This document shows positions 18,550-26,189 of a stretch of 39,125 nt of DNA, one piece after another. The first letter of the stretch is position 1, and every line of letters starts with the position of its first letter. The stretch is from Parcubacteria group bacterium GW2011_GWA2_40_143 (GTDB lineage Bacteria > Patescibacteriota > Minisyncoccia > UBA9983): NCBI GenBank assembly GCA_000996035.1, contig LBYH01000005.1:1-39125 (forward strand), in the 5' to 3' direction. Both the position numbers and the translations under genes were made by a program. The notes below the pieces were generated by a model. The model was not told where the DNA came from, searched no databases, and saw only the letters and a program-made list of their open reading frames with translations.

Positions 18550-19224
18550 ATGGGTTTTGATAAAAAAGATTTTTATCGTTCTTTAATCGCCGGCGGGGCG
18601 ATTGCTGTTTTAAGCATACCGATTTTCAGAAACTTGGGAATGTTGGGCGGATTTTCAAAATACAATTTATTTTTATTGGTGATGATGGCGTTTTTTTGGT
18701 CGGTGTTTATCGCTCTCTCAATGGCGCTTGTCAATTATGTTGTTTACAGAATCACTTTTTTAAAGTGGCCTGTAATTTTTGAGATAAGCAAATACGGCAC
18801 GATAGGCTTGCTCAATACTTTTCTGTCAGCCGCCATTTTTAATTTTCTTATTATGATGACAGGCGTGGAAAAAGGTTTGACCGTTGACGCTTTCGTGGCC
18901 GTCTCCTTCGCCATTACCACTTCACACAGCTTTCTTTGGAATAAACTATGGACTTTTAATACCAAGGGGTCGGGCAATCACAAAAAAGAATATTCCGCCT
19001 TTTTTACCATAACCGGCCTCGTGTCTTTGCTTAACATATTTCTAATGCATATCTTGATAAACACCATTGGTTCGCCGGAATTTTTAAACGAAAGAATCTG
19101 GACTAATTTGGCTTTTGCCATGTTGGTGCCGGTATCTTTCCTTGGCAATTTTTTCGGCTATAAATTTTTTGTTTTTAAAACCGAAACGGCCGCGGCTAAA
19201 AATGCCGTTATGGAAACAATATAA
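18550..19224 (+). CDS. GtrA-family membrane protein
   Basis: This 224-residue protein has an N-terminal pair of hydrophobic helices (about residues 12-60) and then a four-helix GtrA domain from about residue 75: FEISKYGTIGLLNTFLSAAI at its start and AITTSHSFLWNKLWTFNTKG in the middle, the conserved GtrA N-x-x-W-T-F pattern, ending FLGNFFGYKFFVFK. GtrA proteins help move polyprenyl-phosphate-linked sugars across the membrane or support their use in glycan decoration. It sits between glycosyltransferases and its stop overlaps the next start (TAATG at 19222-19226). The two extra N-terminal helices are beyond the basic family fold. Confidence 0.87.
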   Translation: MGFDKKDFYRSLIAGGAIAVLSIPIFRNLGMLGGFSKYNLFLLVMMAFFWSVFIALSMALVNYVVYRITFLKWPVIFEISKYGTIGLLNTFLSAAIFNFLIMMTGVEKGLTVDAFVAVSFAITTSHSFLWNKLWTFNTKGSGNHKKEYSAFFTITGLVSLLNIFLMHILINTIGSPEFLNERIWTNLAFAMLVPVSFLGNFFGYKFFVFKTETAAAKNAVMETI

Positions 19225-20252
19225 TGCGGATGAAGAAAAAAATTTTAATCTGCAGCGGTTTGTATCCGCCGGACGTTGGCGGGCCGGCCAAGTATGCCAA
19301 AAATCTTGAACAAGAATTTCTAAAAATAGGATATGGCGTTAAAGTGTTGGCTTACGGAGTGGAAAAAAAAATGCCAATCGGCATAAGGCATTTTTGGTAT
19401 TTCTTTAGAATAATTTTAGCTTTATCAAAGACGAATCTTATAATAGGTCTGGATATTCTTTCAACCGGCTTCCCGATGGTTTTAGCCGGTAAAATTTTAG
19501 GTAAAAAAACAATCTTGCGAGTCGGCGGCGACTTTCTTTGGGAGACTTACGTGGAATCAACCGGCAATCTTATCAAACTGGAAGATTTTTATAATAAAAA
19601 GCCGCAGCTATCAATTAAGTTCAAGATTATCGCTCTATTTCAAAAGTTCGCGATCAAAAACGCTTCCGCGTTAGCCTTTAACACCAAATGGCAAAAAGAA
19701 TTTTTTGAAAAAGTTTATAATCTTGACGCGAGGAAAAATTTTGTGATTGATAATTTTTATCCAGAAAAAATAGTTAATTCTGAAAATGAAGACAAACCTA
19801 AGGAGAAGAATTTTCTTTTTGCCGGTCGCAAAATTAAATTCAAAAACCTTAAAATATTAGAGAAGGTTTTTGAAGAATTGAAAACAGAGGGCGTTAAGGC
19901 AAAGCTGGAGGTTATAGATAATCTTTCCGCCGAAGAACTAAAGGAGAAAATAAAAAGTTCTTACGCGTTGATAACCGTATCAATTTCCGATTTTGCGCCA
20001 AATTTTATAATAGAGGGTGTTGGCGCCAATAAACCTTTTATTTTAACTGAAAATTGCGGCTTAACGAAAAGACTCAATGGGCTCGGTGTTTTTATTGATA
20101 CTTCCGGTGCCGATAATATAAAGAAGGCGGTTTTGAATTTGCTAGACGATGATGTTTATAAAAACTATAAAAAAAGACTCGCCGATTTTAATTTTACTCA
20201 CTCGTGGCAAGAAATTGCTCAAGAGTTTTTAGTTATTTATAAAAGCTTATGA
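19224..20252 (+). CDS. Glycosyltransferase (GT4-like)
   Basis: This 342-residue protein begins ILICSGLYPPDVGGPAKYAKNLEQ, the GT-B first strand with a GGPAKY loop. The acceptor half includes LRVGGDFLWETYVESTGNL, a motif common in this CPR glycosyltransferase group. The donor half is shorter and less canonical than GT4: FLFAGRKIKFKNLKILEKVF, then SISDFAPNFIIEGVGANKPFIL, where the usual E-x7-E motif is altered to FIIEGVGAN. The start overlaps the gtrA-like stop by one base and its own stop overlaps the next start (ATGA at 20249-20252), so translation is coupled in the operon. The sugar donor and acceptor are unknown. Confidence 0.82.
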   Translation: MRMKKKILICSGLYPPDVGGPAKYAKNLEQEFLKIGYGVKVLAYGVEKKMPIGIRHFWYFFRIILALSKTNLIIGLDILSTGFPMVLAGKILGKKTILRVGGDFLWETYVESTGNLIKLEDFYNKKPQLSIKFKIIALFQKFAIKNASALAFNTKWQKEFFEKVYNLDARKNFVIDNFYPEKIVNSENEDKPKEKNFLFAGRKIKFKNLKILEKVFEELKTEGVKAKLEVIDNLSAEELKEKIKSSYALITVSISDFAPNFIIEGVGANKPFILTENCGLTKRLNGLGVFIDTSGADNIKKAVLNLLDDDVYKNYKKRLADFNFTHSWQEIAQEFLVIYKSL

Positions 20253-21421
20253 AGATTTTAAATTTAAGTTTAGACAAAGCGGCGCTTGATAAAAATTCTT
20301 CTCTGGCGAGGAGAATAATTGAGTATGGTGGCATGACAGATAAATACACTATGGTGGTGCCGATCGGCAATGAGAGTGTTTTAAAGATATCTGATAAAGT
20401 AAATATCTATGGCGTTGGCGGAAGAAACAAAATTACGCGCTTGTTAAAGCTTTATTTTTTCGCCAAAAATATTTTAAAATCGGAGAAGTATGATGTTATC
20501 ACCACGCAGGATGTTTACTATCTCGGTTTCGTGGCGGTGCGTTTGGCTAAAAAATTCAACATCGGACTTGAAGCGCAAGTTCACGGCTGGGAAAAATTTG
20601 TTGGTATTCGCAAGATGCTTGCCGGAAGAACGCTAAAGCGCGCCGATTCCGTAAGAGTGGTAAGCAGCAGACTTAAAAAACAGATAATAAAAGATTTTGG
20701 CGTAGCGGAAGAAAAAATAACCGTGGCGCCGATATTTGTAAATCTAAAAACTAAAATCTTAAATCTAAAATCTGAAAAATTTAAAAAAGACAAGTTTATT
20801 TTTTTAACGGTCGGACGATTAGTGCCGGTTAAAAATATCGGTTTACAAATAAAGGCGATGGCTAAAGTAGTTGAAAGTCAAAAGTTGAAAGTGAAAAGTG
20901 GAAAAATTGAACTTTGGATAATTGGCGATGGCCCGGAAAAATCAAATCTCAAATCTAAAATCTCAAGTCTCAAATTAGAAAACAACGTGAAGTTATTTGG
21001 TTGGCAAAACAATCCGGAGGAATTTTATTCCCAAGCTGATGCCTTTTTGCTCACTTCAAACAGCGAAGGTTGGGGAATGGTGGCGGTGGAAGCGGCGACT
21101 CACGGTTTGCCGATAATAATGACGGATGTCGGTCTTGCCGGTGAGGTTATAAAGAATGGCGAAAGCGGCATAGTGATACCGGTAGGGAATCAGGCTAAGC
21201 TGGAAGAAGTGATGATTAAAATCATTGGTGATGAAGATTTGCGGAGAAGACTGGCGGAAGGCGCCATTTCAGCCATAGAAAAAATGCCAAGCAAAGAGGA
21301 AACACTGGCTTTATACAAAAAAAGTTTGGAAAAGGCGATGAAAAGTATTGAAATAATTACACAAGGAAAAGGGAAGTTTATTTCGGACGACTTTTCCGCT
21401 ATGTCAGGGAGGGAGAAATGA
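20249..21421 (+). CDS. GT4-family glycosyltransferase carrying three heptanucleotide arrays
   Basis: This 390-residue GT-B enzyme has EAQVHGWEKFVGIRKML in the acceptor half, FLTVGRLVPVKNIGLQIKAM at the start of the donor half, then LLTSNSEGWGMVAVEAATHG and LPIIMTDVGLAGEVI. Three insert-like Lys/Ser/Leu-rich stretches (NLKTKILNLKSEK, ESQKLKVKSGK, SNLKSKISSLK) are each encoded by about five 7-bp tandem units. All three fall where loops are expected, so the fold may be kept. The last about 20 codons (GKGKFISDD to GREK) come from the left part of a palindromic repeat (21359-21440), so the C-terminus looks acquired. It is the last gene of the glycosyltransferase operon. Confidence 0.87.
   Translation: MKILNLSLDKAALDKNSSLARRIIEYGGMTDKYTMVVPIGNESVLKISDKVNIYGVGGRNKITRLLKLYFFAKNILKSEKYDVITTQDVYYLGFVAVRLAKKFNIGLEAQVHGWEKFVGIRKMLAGRTLKRADSVRVVSSRLKKQIIKDFGVAEEKITVAPIFVNLKTKILNLKSEKFKKDKFIFLTVGRLVPVKNIGLQIKAMAKVVESQKLKVKSGKIELWIIGDGPEKSNLKSKISSLKLENNVKLFGWQNNPEEFYSQADAFLLTSNSEGWGMVAVEAATHGLPIIMTDVGLAGEVIKNGESGIVIPVGNQAKLEEVMIKIIGDEDLRRRLAEGAISAIEKMPSKEETLALYKKSLEKAMKSIEIITQGKGKFISDDFSAMSGREK
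20741..20775 (+). repeat. Heptanucleotide array 1 (AATCTAA-like, 5 units)
   Basis: Five consecutive 7-bp units: AATCTAA, AAACTAA, AATCTTA, AATCTAA, AATCTGA. They are translated as part of the glycosyltransferase (NLKTKILNLKSEK). The 7-bp period is clear despite point changes. Confidence 0.75.
20869..20903 (+). repeat. Heptanucleotide array 2 (AGTNNAA-like, 5 units)
   Basis: Five 7-bp units: AGTTGAA, AGTCAAA, AGTTGAA, AGTGAAA, AGTGGAA. They encode VESQKLKVKSGK in the same glycosyltransferase. The second unit is identical to the alaS array unit. Confidence 0.78.
20942..20976 (+). repeat. Heptanucleotide array 3 (TCAAATC-like, 5 units)
   Basis: Five 7-bp units: TCAAATC, TCAAATC, TAAAATC, TCAAGTC, TCAAATT. 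They encode SNLKSKISSLKL. Like arrays 1 and 2 it is 35 bp long. Confidence 0.75.
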
Positions 21422-21440
21422 ATTTCCCTTTTTCTTGTGT
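21359..21440. repeat. Palindromic 82-bp element, copy 1
   Basis: The outer arms are nearly self-complementary: ACAAGGAAAAGGGAAG on the left against AATTTCCCTTTTTCTTGT on the right. The centre is CGGACGACTTTTCCGC and GTCAGGGAGGGAG. Copy 2 (22926-23007) has the same length with about five differences. This copy overlaps and supplies the 3' end and stop codon of the upstream glycosyltransferase. Confidence 0.82.
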
Positions 21441-21514
21441 TGGGTGTTTTCTTTCATTTATTCTTGTTTTTTGTTAGAATTTAGAAGCTAACTTTATTCA
21501 AAGTATCAATAATA

Positions 21515-22879
21515 ATGATTTTTAAACGAAGCTTTTTAATTTTTGGTTTAATTTTTATCGCTATTTTTGTCGTTTCTGCCGGCAGGGGTGTTTTTGCCGA
21601 GGATCTTGGTCAAGAAGCCGTTAATAACAGAAAAGCTCAGCTGGAAAAAGAGCTTGAATATCTTGAAGCACAAATAGACGGTTATGGATCGCTTATCCAA
21701 TCCAAACAAAAAGAATCAGCCAGCTTGCAAAGAGATATAGATGTTTTTAACGCCAAAATACAAAAGACTAAACTTGAGATTCAAAAGTTGGACATCACTA
21801 TCGCGAACGCTTCATCTGGCATTTCTAAGCGAAACTCAGAAATAGATTTCTTGCAAGAAAAGGCTGACAGAGTTAAAGAATCTCTTGCCGAACTTGTAAG
21901 AAAGAATAACGAAATGGATGATGTTACCGTGGTAGAAATGATTTTGGGAAATGAAGTTGTTTCTGATTTTTTTGTAATTACAGATTCTTTCGCTTCGGTG
22001 CAAAAATCAATTCACGTATCTCTTGAGGATATACGTGATACTAACGATAAGCTTGGCAAAGAGATAGATAATCTGGAGAAAGAAAAGGCGGAAAAAAATC
22101 GTCTGAAAATGGCTCAAGAGATGAACAGAAAGAGTCTGGCGGCCAGCGAGGCGGAAAAAAAGGAAATGCTCAACGTTACCAAGGGGCTGGAAAAAAATTA
22201 CGCGAAAATTCTTGAAGATAAACACAGAGAGGCCGCCAAGATACGAAGCGCTTTGTTTGCCTTAAGAGACACGGCCGCCATTCCGTTTGGGGAGGCGTAT
22301 GGCTACGCTTTGGAAGCGCAGAAAAAAACGGGAGTGAGGCCGGCGTTTTTACTGGCGATTCTTACTCAAGAATCTAATCTGGGAGAAAATACCGGTCAAT
22401 GCCTTGTTACTGATTTTAAAACAGGAGATGGTGTTGGTAAGAATACCGGCAGAGTATTTAAAGGCATTATGAAGCCAAGCAGAGATGTTACGCCTTTTCT
22501 TGACCTTGCCAACCGCTTGAGTTTTGATCCTAAAACAAAACCGGTATCTTGCCCGCAAACGGGAGGATACGGCGGCGCTATGGGGCCATCGCAATTTATA
22601 CCTTCAACATGGAATATATACGAGAAAAAAATCAGCGCCGCTACTGGCGTGGTGATACCCGATCCTTGGATTCCGCGAGACGCTTTTTTCGCCTCGGCCA
22701 TATATTTGGCTGATCTTGGGGCGGGGAAAGGCACTTACAATGCCGAACACGAAGCGGCGGCCAGGTATTACGCGGGAGGGGGTTGGTATAAGGCGTCGGG
22801 CCAAGGTTATGGCACAAGTGTTTTAAGACACGCTCAAAACATTCAAGAGAATATGATTGATCCGCTTAATCTCTATTAA
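21515..22879 (+). CDS. Secreted coiled-coil lytic transglycosylase
   Basis: This 454-residue protein has a signal peptide (residues 1-28, cut near VFAED), a long coiled coil (about residues 33-245, rich in E/K/L/Q, CwlO/PcsB/EnvC-like) and a C-terminal lysozyme-fold domain (about 255-454). The latter has FLLAILTQESNLG with the probable catalytic Glu near residue 285, GGYGGAMGPSQFIPSTWNIY, which is the MltB/SLT-like signature, and AARYYAGGGWY. It would cleave peptidoglycan outside the membrane. The coiled coil may respond to divisome factors such as FtsEX, as in PcsB or EnvC. No FtsEX gene is in the window. It stands alone between two copies of the palindromic element. Confidence 0.87.
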   Translation: MIFKRSFLIFGLIFIAIFVVSAGRGVFAEDLGQEAVNNRKAQLEKELEYLEAQIDGYGSLIQSKQKESASLQRDIDVFNAKIQKTKLEIQKLDITIANASSGISKRNSEIDFLQEKADRVKESLAELVRKNNEMDDVTVVEMILGNEVVSDFFVITDSFASVQKSIHVSLEDIRDTNDKLGKEIDNLEKEKAEKNRLKMAQEMNRKSLAASEAEKKEMLNVTKGLEKNYAKILEDKHREAAKIRSALFALRDTAAIPFGEAYGYALEAQKKTGVRPAFLLAILTQESNLGENTGQCLVTDFKTGDGVGKNTGRVFKGIMKPSRDVTPFLDLANRLSFDPKTKPVSCPQTGGYGGAMGPSQFIPSTWNIYEKKISAATGVVIPDPWIPRDAFFASAIYLADLGAGKGTYNAEHEAAARYYAGGGWYKASGQGYGTSVLRHAQNIQENMIDPLNLY

Positions 22880-22925
22880 AATCCAATGATGAGAGCCGAG
22901 CAAATTCAAATGTCAGCTATATCTA

Positions 22926-23007
22926 ACACAATGAAAAGGGAAGTTTATTTCGGACGACTTTCCCGTTATGTCCGGGAGGGAGAAATGAATTTCCCTTTTC
23001 CTTGTGT
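22926..23007. repeat. Palindromic 82-bp element, copy 2
   Basis: This copy has the same length as copy 1. Here the central pairing CGGAC/GTCCG (around 22951 and 22969) is perfect, so the whole element can fold into one long hairpin. It contains GGGAGGGAGAAATG, an ideal Shine-Dalgarno and start arrangement, opening a 15-codon frame ([15 protein letters not shown]). It lies between the convergent transglycosylase and prfA genes, so it may also terminate both. Confidence 0.82.
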
Positions 23008-23039
23008 AATTGTCCCAACTTTTCTCTTTTAAGTGTCAT

Positions 23040-23771
23040 CTAAAGCGCTTCCATCGCTTTAAAAATCTTATCCAATCCGCCTTCCATAATTCTTTCTATG
23101 TCGTGAAAGGACTTACCGACGCGATGGTCGGTGATCCTGTCTTGTAAAAAGTTGTAAGTCCTTATTTTTTCCGAACGGTCTTGCGTGCCGATTTGTTGTT
23201 TTCTGGCATCAGCCATTTCGCCGTGAGCTTGGCTCTTTTGAGCTTCACTGATTTTTGAGGCCAGAATCATCATGGCTTTTTCTCTGTTTCTTTGCTGGGA
23301 TCTCTCGCTAGTGCATTTGACCACTAAGCCGGTCGGTCGGTGGGTGATTCGGACAGCAGTTTCCACCTTATTGACATTTTGCCCTCCCGCTCCGCCGGAA
23401 CGAGTAAAAGCGATTTCCAAATCCTGAGGTTTGATTATCATTTTTTCTGTTTCCCTTATCGGCAAAACCGCCACGGATGCGGTGGAAGTATGCACTCTGC
23501 CCGATTTTTCCGTCGCTGGCACTCTTTGAACGCGATGGACTCCGCTTTCTTGTTTTAATTTATCATAAACTCCTTCTCCGGATAATTCTATGACGACTTC
23601 TTTGTATCCGCCCAAGTCATTTCTTGATTCGTCTAAAATAGAGGCAGTCCAGCCTTCTCTTGAGGCGAATTTTGTATACATATTGGCCAAGTCGCCGGCA
23701 AAAATAGCCGCCTCGTTTCCGCCAACGCCGGCGCGGATTTCAAGAATAATATTTTGGGGAGATGAGTTCAT
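23040..23771 (-). CDS. prfA: Peptide chain release factor 1 lacking N-terminal domain 1
   Basis: This 243-residue protein is homologous to RF1 from the core onward. It has [20 protein letters not shown], then [20 protein letters not shown] with the RF1-type PAT anticodon tripeptide, and [17 protein letters not shown] with the GGQ peptidyl-hydrolysis motif, ending [22 protein letters not shown]1 normally has about 350-360 residues. The first about 105 (helical domain 1) are absent and rpmE lies only 36 nt upstream, so there is no room for them. A half copy of the palindromic element starts 2 nt upstream of the ATG at 23771. It should read UAA/UAG. The loss may be lineage-wide or a local deletion. 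Confidence 0.87.
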   Translation of the reverse strand: MNSSPQNIILEIRAGVGGNEAAIFAGDLANMYTKFASREGWTASILDESRNDLGGYKEVVIELSGEGVYDKLKQESGVHRVQRVPATEKSGRVHTSTASVAVLPIRETEKMIIKPQDLEIAFTRSGGAGGQNVNKVETAVRITHRPTGLVVKCTSERSQQRNREKAMMILASKISEAQKSQAHGEMADARKQQIGTQDRSEKIRTYNFLQDRITDHRVGKSFHDIERIMEGGLDKIFKAMEAL

Positions 23772-23772
23772 T

Positions 23773-23799
23773 ATGAATTTCCCTTTTCCTTGTGTAATT
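23773..23799. repeat. Palindromic element, half copy at the prfA start
   Basis: ATGAATTTCCCTTTTCCTTG and the following TGTAATT match the right arm of copy 2 exactly, including four flanking bases. The left arm and centre are missing. It lies between prfA and rpmE and on the minus strand gives purine-rich AAGGAAAAGGGAAA just before the prfA ATG, which may act as its ribosome binding region. Confidence 0.75.
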
Positions 23800-23807
23800 A
23801 AAAGTTT

Positions 23808-24029
23808 TTACTTTTTTGCGGCTGTTTTCGCCTTGGCTTGTCTGGCCTTAAATTTCTCCACGCGACCGGCGGTATCTATAATCTTCTTTTGGCCGGTGTA
23901 GAAAGGATGACAGGCGCTGCAAATTTCAACGCTTATTTTTTCTTTGGTTGAACCGGTTTTAAGCTCATTGCCGCATGAGCATTTGATAACCGATTCGGTA
24001 AAATATTTTGGATGTGTGTCTTTTTTCAT
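23808..24029 (-). CDS. rpmE: 50S ribosomal protein L31
   Basis: This 73-residue ribosomal protein has the family pattern [10 protein letters not shown], then a zinc-binding set CSCG (Cys17, Cys19) and [20 protein letters not shown] (Cys37, Cys40). This is the zinc-containing (C+) form of L31, followed by GRVEKFKAR and an Ala/Lys-rich tail. The ATG at 24029 is chosen because the family starts at MKKD/MK; an upstream in-frame extension to 24101 covers a hairpin and has no homology. It precedes prfA by 36 nt on the same strand, a gene order common in bacteria. Confidence 0.93.
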   Translation of the reverse strand: MKKDTHPKYFTESVIKCSCGNELKTGSTKEKISVEICSACHPFYTGQKKIIDTAGRVEKFKARQAKAKTAAKK

Positions 24030-24075
24030 ATTAAACACGATAGCACAAGCCGAAAATAAGGTCAAATTTTCGAAA

Positions 24076-24100
24076 TGCACCAAGGTTAAACCCTGGTGCA
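24076..24100. terminator. Hairpin upstream of rpmE and before the secreted-protein gene
   Basis: TGCACCAAGG (24076-24085) pairs with CCCTGGTGCA (24091-24100) with one mismatch. It resembles, in its CAAGG/CCTTG core, palindromes at 26062-26078 and 39005-39047. No clear T-run follows, so termination is only one possibility. Confidence 0.5.
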
Positions 24101-24107
24101 TGGTGCC

Positions 24108-24116
24108 TGTGGATAA
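24108..24116 (+). promoter_or_regulatory. Perfect DnaA-box 9-mer (site A)
   Basis: TGTGGATAA is the complement of the consensus DnaA box TTATCCACA. It lies 7 nt after the hairpin at 24076-24100 in the gap between divergent rpmE and the secreted repeat protein. Function is inferred from the 9-mer alone. Confidence 0.5.
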
Positions 24117-24192
24117 CTTTATTAGACAAAGCCGTCAACAATCTGTTACAATTCAAACATACAGATTAATTATAAATTATAAAATAAAAAAA

Positions 24193-25941
24193 ATGCAAAA
24201 TATGAAAAAGTTTCTATTGTCCGTATTTGCTTTGTTTTTCGTTTTAAGCGCAGTGTACAGCGTTACGAATATGGCAAACGCGGGGTTCCTTGATTTTTTG
24301 TTTGGAAGTGATGGTTCGCGCTCGGTAGCCGCCTCATCTTCAACAGGAAGCGGAGAATATAAATTAAAAATAAGGCTAAGTTATTCCGGTAAATCCGGCA
24401 CGGTAACGAGTGATGACGGGACTGTATCTTGCAGCAAGAAGTGCACTCTATACTATTCCAATGGAGAAACCATAACTTTAAGCGTTACGGCAAACAGTGG
24501 CTATTCTTTCAGCAAATGGAGCGGCAGCGGCTGCGAAGGCACGGGGACATGTCAAGTGGAAATGAGTAAAAGCAGAAGCGTTAAAGCTGTCTTTAAAAAA
24601 GATAAAAGCAGCAGTGCAACGACTGACGATGGCAAAGTGAGATTGACGGTTGAAAGAGCGTCTTCAGAATACGGCGGTTCCGTGGATATATCCGCGAAAT
24701 ATACCTCAACCGGAGGCAGAGAATATATGGGTGAAGAGGAATATTTTACCGGAACTTGCCAACTCACAGATACTACAAAAAGCTCAGAGTCTTGCGTCAA
24801 TGAACTAAGTACGTCGGATTCTAATGTTTGGCTTACTCCTATTTCTTCCGAAGGCGCTATTTTCAGCAAATGGAGCGGTTGCGATAATACAAGTGACGAA
24901 AAATGTTATTTGAGCGTCAGTGGTAAATCAACAACGGTTAAAGTTTATTTTAAAGCCGCCACAGCCACCGTTGAAAAGAAAATTACAATCTACTCATATA
25001 CTGACGGCAGTTCTTCTTCCGGCGCCGGCGGTAAGGTTGAGGTGAAAAAGGATGGAGTAAGCAAGGGCACTTGCTCTAGTAAATGCTCGACCGAGTATGC
25101 CGAGGATACCGAACTTAAGCTTACCGCCACTGCCAATGAAGGATATAATTTTGAAAAGTGGGGTGACAGTTGTTCAGGCAGCAGTAGTGAGTGTAGTGTA
25201 ACACTCAGTGGTGACAAGACGGTAAAAGCTTACTTTACGAAAATTTCCGATTCAACAACGACTCCAGGCAGTACAGTTTCCAATGTCACCATGAGGGTTA
25301 GCGGAGCAAAAACAACGGATTCTAATAATGAAACGTATGGTATTAACAAAGGAGATGATCTGACTGTATTCTGGGATGCTCAATATGTTAGCGAGTGTAC
25401 TTTGTATGGAGGTTATGATGGTTATGTCGCTCAAAGTATTATAACCGATAATGCAAGCGATGATAAAAACACGGCAGTAGGATTTATTAGCGGAGAAAAA
25501 ACACTTGATGATATTAAAAAGGATGCGGAATTCAGTCTTTTGTGCGGAAGTATTGGCGAAAAAAGTGTTGGTTATGATTTTAAAGTTACGGTTATTGCTG
25601 ATACAACAGGAACACAAGCAACAAGCAATAGTTCGGCCACTAATATTACTTCCACTTCAGCGACATTAAATGGCACTGTTAATCCGGCAGGAGGAGAGAT
25701 TACTTATGAATTCAAATACGGCGTTGGTTCGGATTATTCTAAGTTTACGAAAACAGGTGGCAAAACAGTTTCCGGTTCAGGAGAACAATCAGTAAGCGTT
25801 GATATCACTGGACTTACCGCTGGGACAACTTACAATTATTACATTTCGGCTTATGATTCAACAACAAGAGAATATCTCGAAAAAAATACAGATGCAAACC
25901 ATAAAGACAACTGGCAAAGTTTTACGACGGGTAACCAGTGA
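24193..25941 (+). CDS. Secreted protein with three InlB-like B-repeats and an FN3-like domain
   Basis: This protein of 582 residues from the ATG at 24193 (or 579 from 24202) has a signal peptide (MKKFLLSVFALFFVLSAVYS, cut near ANA). Three divergent InlB B-repeat units follow, recognisable by the ending FSKWSGSGCEGTGTC...VKAVF: about residues 60-140, 150-255 and 260-345. Each contains paired Cys, likely disulfides. Then comes a beta-rich segment (VSNVTMRVSGAKTTD...ECTLYGGYDG) and an FN3-like domain (ITSTSATLNGTVNPAGGEIT, ITGLTAGTTYNYYISAY). It is very rich in Ser/Thr/Gly. It lacks an obvious anchor, so it may be released or held by partners. The upstream in-frame extension is not used because the signal peptide starts here. 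Confidence 0.85.
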   Translation: MQNMKKFLLSVFALFFVLSAVYSVTNMANAGFLDFLFGSDGSRSVAASSSTGSGEYKLKIRLSYSGKSGTVTSDDGTVSCSKKCTLYYSNGETITLSVTANSGYSFSKWSGSGCEGTGTCQVEMSKSRSVKAVFKKDKSSSATTDDGKVRLTVERASSEYGGSVDISAKYTSTGGREYMGEEEYFTGTCQLTDTTKSSESCVNELSTSDSNVWLTPISSEGAIFSKWSGCDNTSDEKCYLSVSGKSTTVKVYFKAATATVEKKITIYSYTDGSSSSGAGGKVEVKKDGVSKGTCSSKCSTEYAEDTELKLTATANEGYNFEKWGDSCSGSSSECSVTLSGDKTVKAYFTKISDSTTTPGSTVSNVTMRVSGAKTTDSNNETYGINKGDDLTVFWDAQYVSECTLYGGYDGYVAQSIITDNASDDKNTAVGFISGEKTLDDIKKDAEFSLLCGSIGEKSVGYDFKVTVIADTTGTQATSNSSATNITSTSATLNGTVNPAGGEITYEFKYGVGSDYSKFTKTGGKTVSGSGEQSVSVDITGLTAGTTYNYYISAYDSTTREYLEKNTDANHKDNWQSFTTGNQ

Positions 25942-26002
25942 TAAAACTATACATAGCCGCTGCCACCTATATTAAAGTAGATGTCAGATAGCATAAAAAT
26001 CA

Positions 26003-26037
26003 CAAAAACACCCAAGGACGCGCCGCGGGTGTTTTTG
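26003..26037 (+). terminator. Rho-independent terminator after the InlB-like protein
   Basis: The 11-bp arms CAAAAACACCC (26003-26013) and GGGTGTTTTTG (26027-26037) are followed by TTT. This is a classic terminator shape. Confidence 0.88.
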
Positions 26038-26061
26038 TTTGACTGCCTTTCCTAAGCTTAT

Positions 26062-26085
26062 CCAAGGACAGTCCTTGGTGTTTTT
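26062..26085 (+). terminator. Second hairpin with T-run
   Basis: CCAAGGAC (26062-26069) is mirrored by GTCCTTGG (26071-26078) and followed by TGTTTTTT. It lies 24 nt after the first terminator. Its CCAAGGA sequence also occurs in the loop of the first terminator (26012-26018), so the two hairpins could compete in folding. Confidence 0.7.
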
Positions 26086-26090
26086 TCACC

Positions 26091-26099
26091 TGTGGATAA
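26091..26099 (+). promoter_or_regulatory. Perfect DnaA-box 9-mer (site B)
   Basis: TGTGGATAA lies just after the hairpin and T-run at 26062-26085, in the same hairpin-plus-box arrangement and orientation as site A. Confidence 0.5.
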
Positions 26100-26189
26100 C
26101 TTGTGTTACTATTTTTTATTTAAGTGGTATACTAAAATAAATATTTTATAAGCAAAGACCGCTCGGAGGTTTTTTAAAATTTTAATTTT

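Noticed and set aside
24030-24101. Upstream extension of rpmE to an earlier ATG
   Set aside because: The residues have no L31 similarity and the DNA is a hairpin region; [10 protein letters not shown] is the family start.
23944-24192. Upstream in-frame extension of the InlB-like protein
   Set aside because: It crosses the rpmE 5' region, a hairpin and a DnaA-box site; the signal peptide begins at 24193/24202, so the later start is preferred.
26041-26189. Replication origin near the DnaA-box at 26091
   Set aside because: Single boxes, no cluster of 9-mers, no dnaA, dnaN or AT-rich unwinding array nearby.
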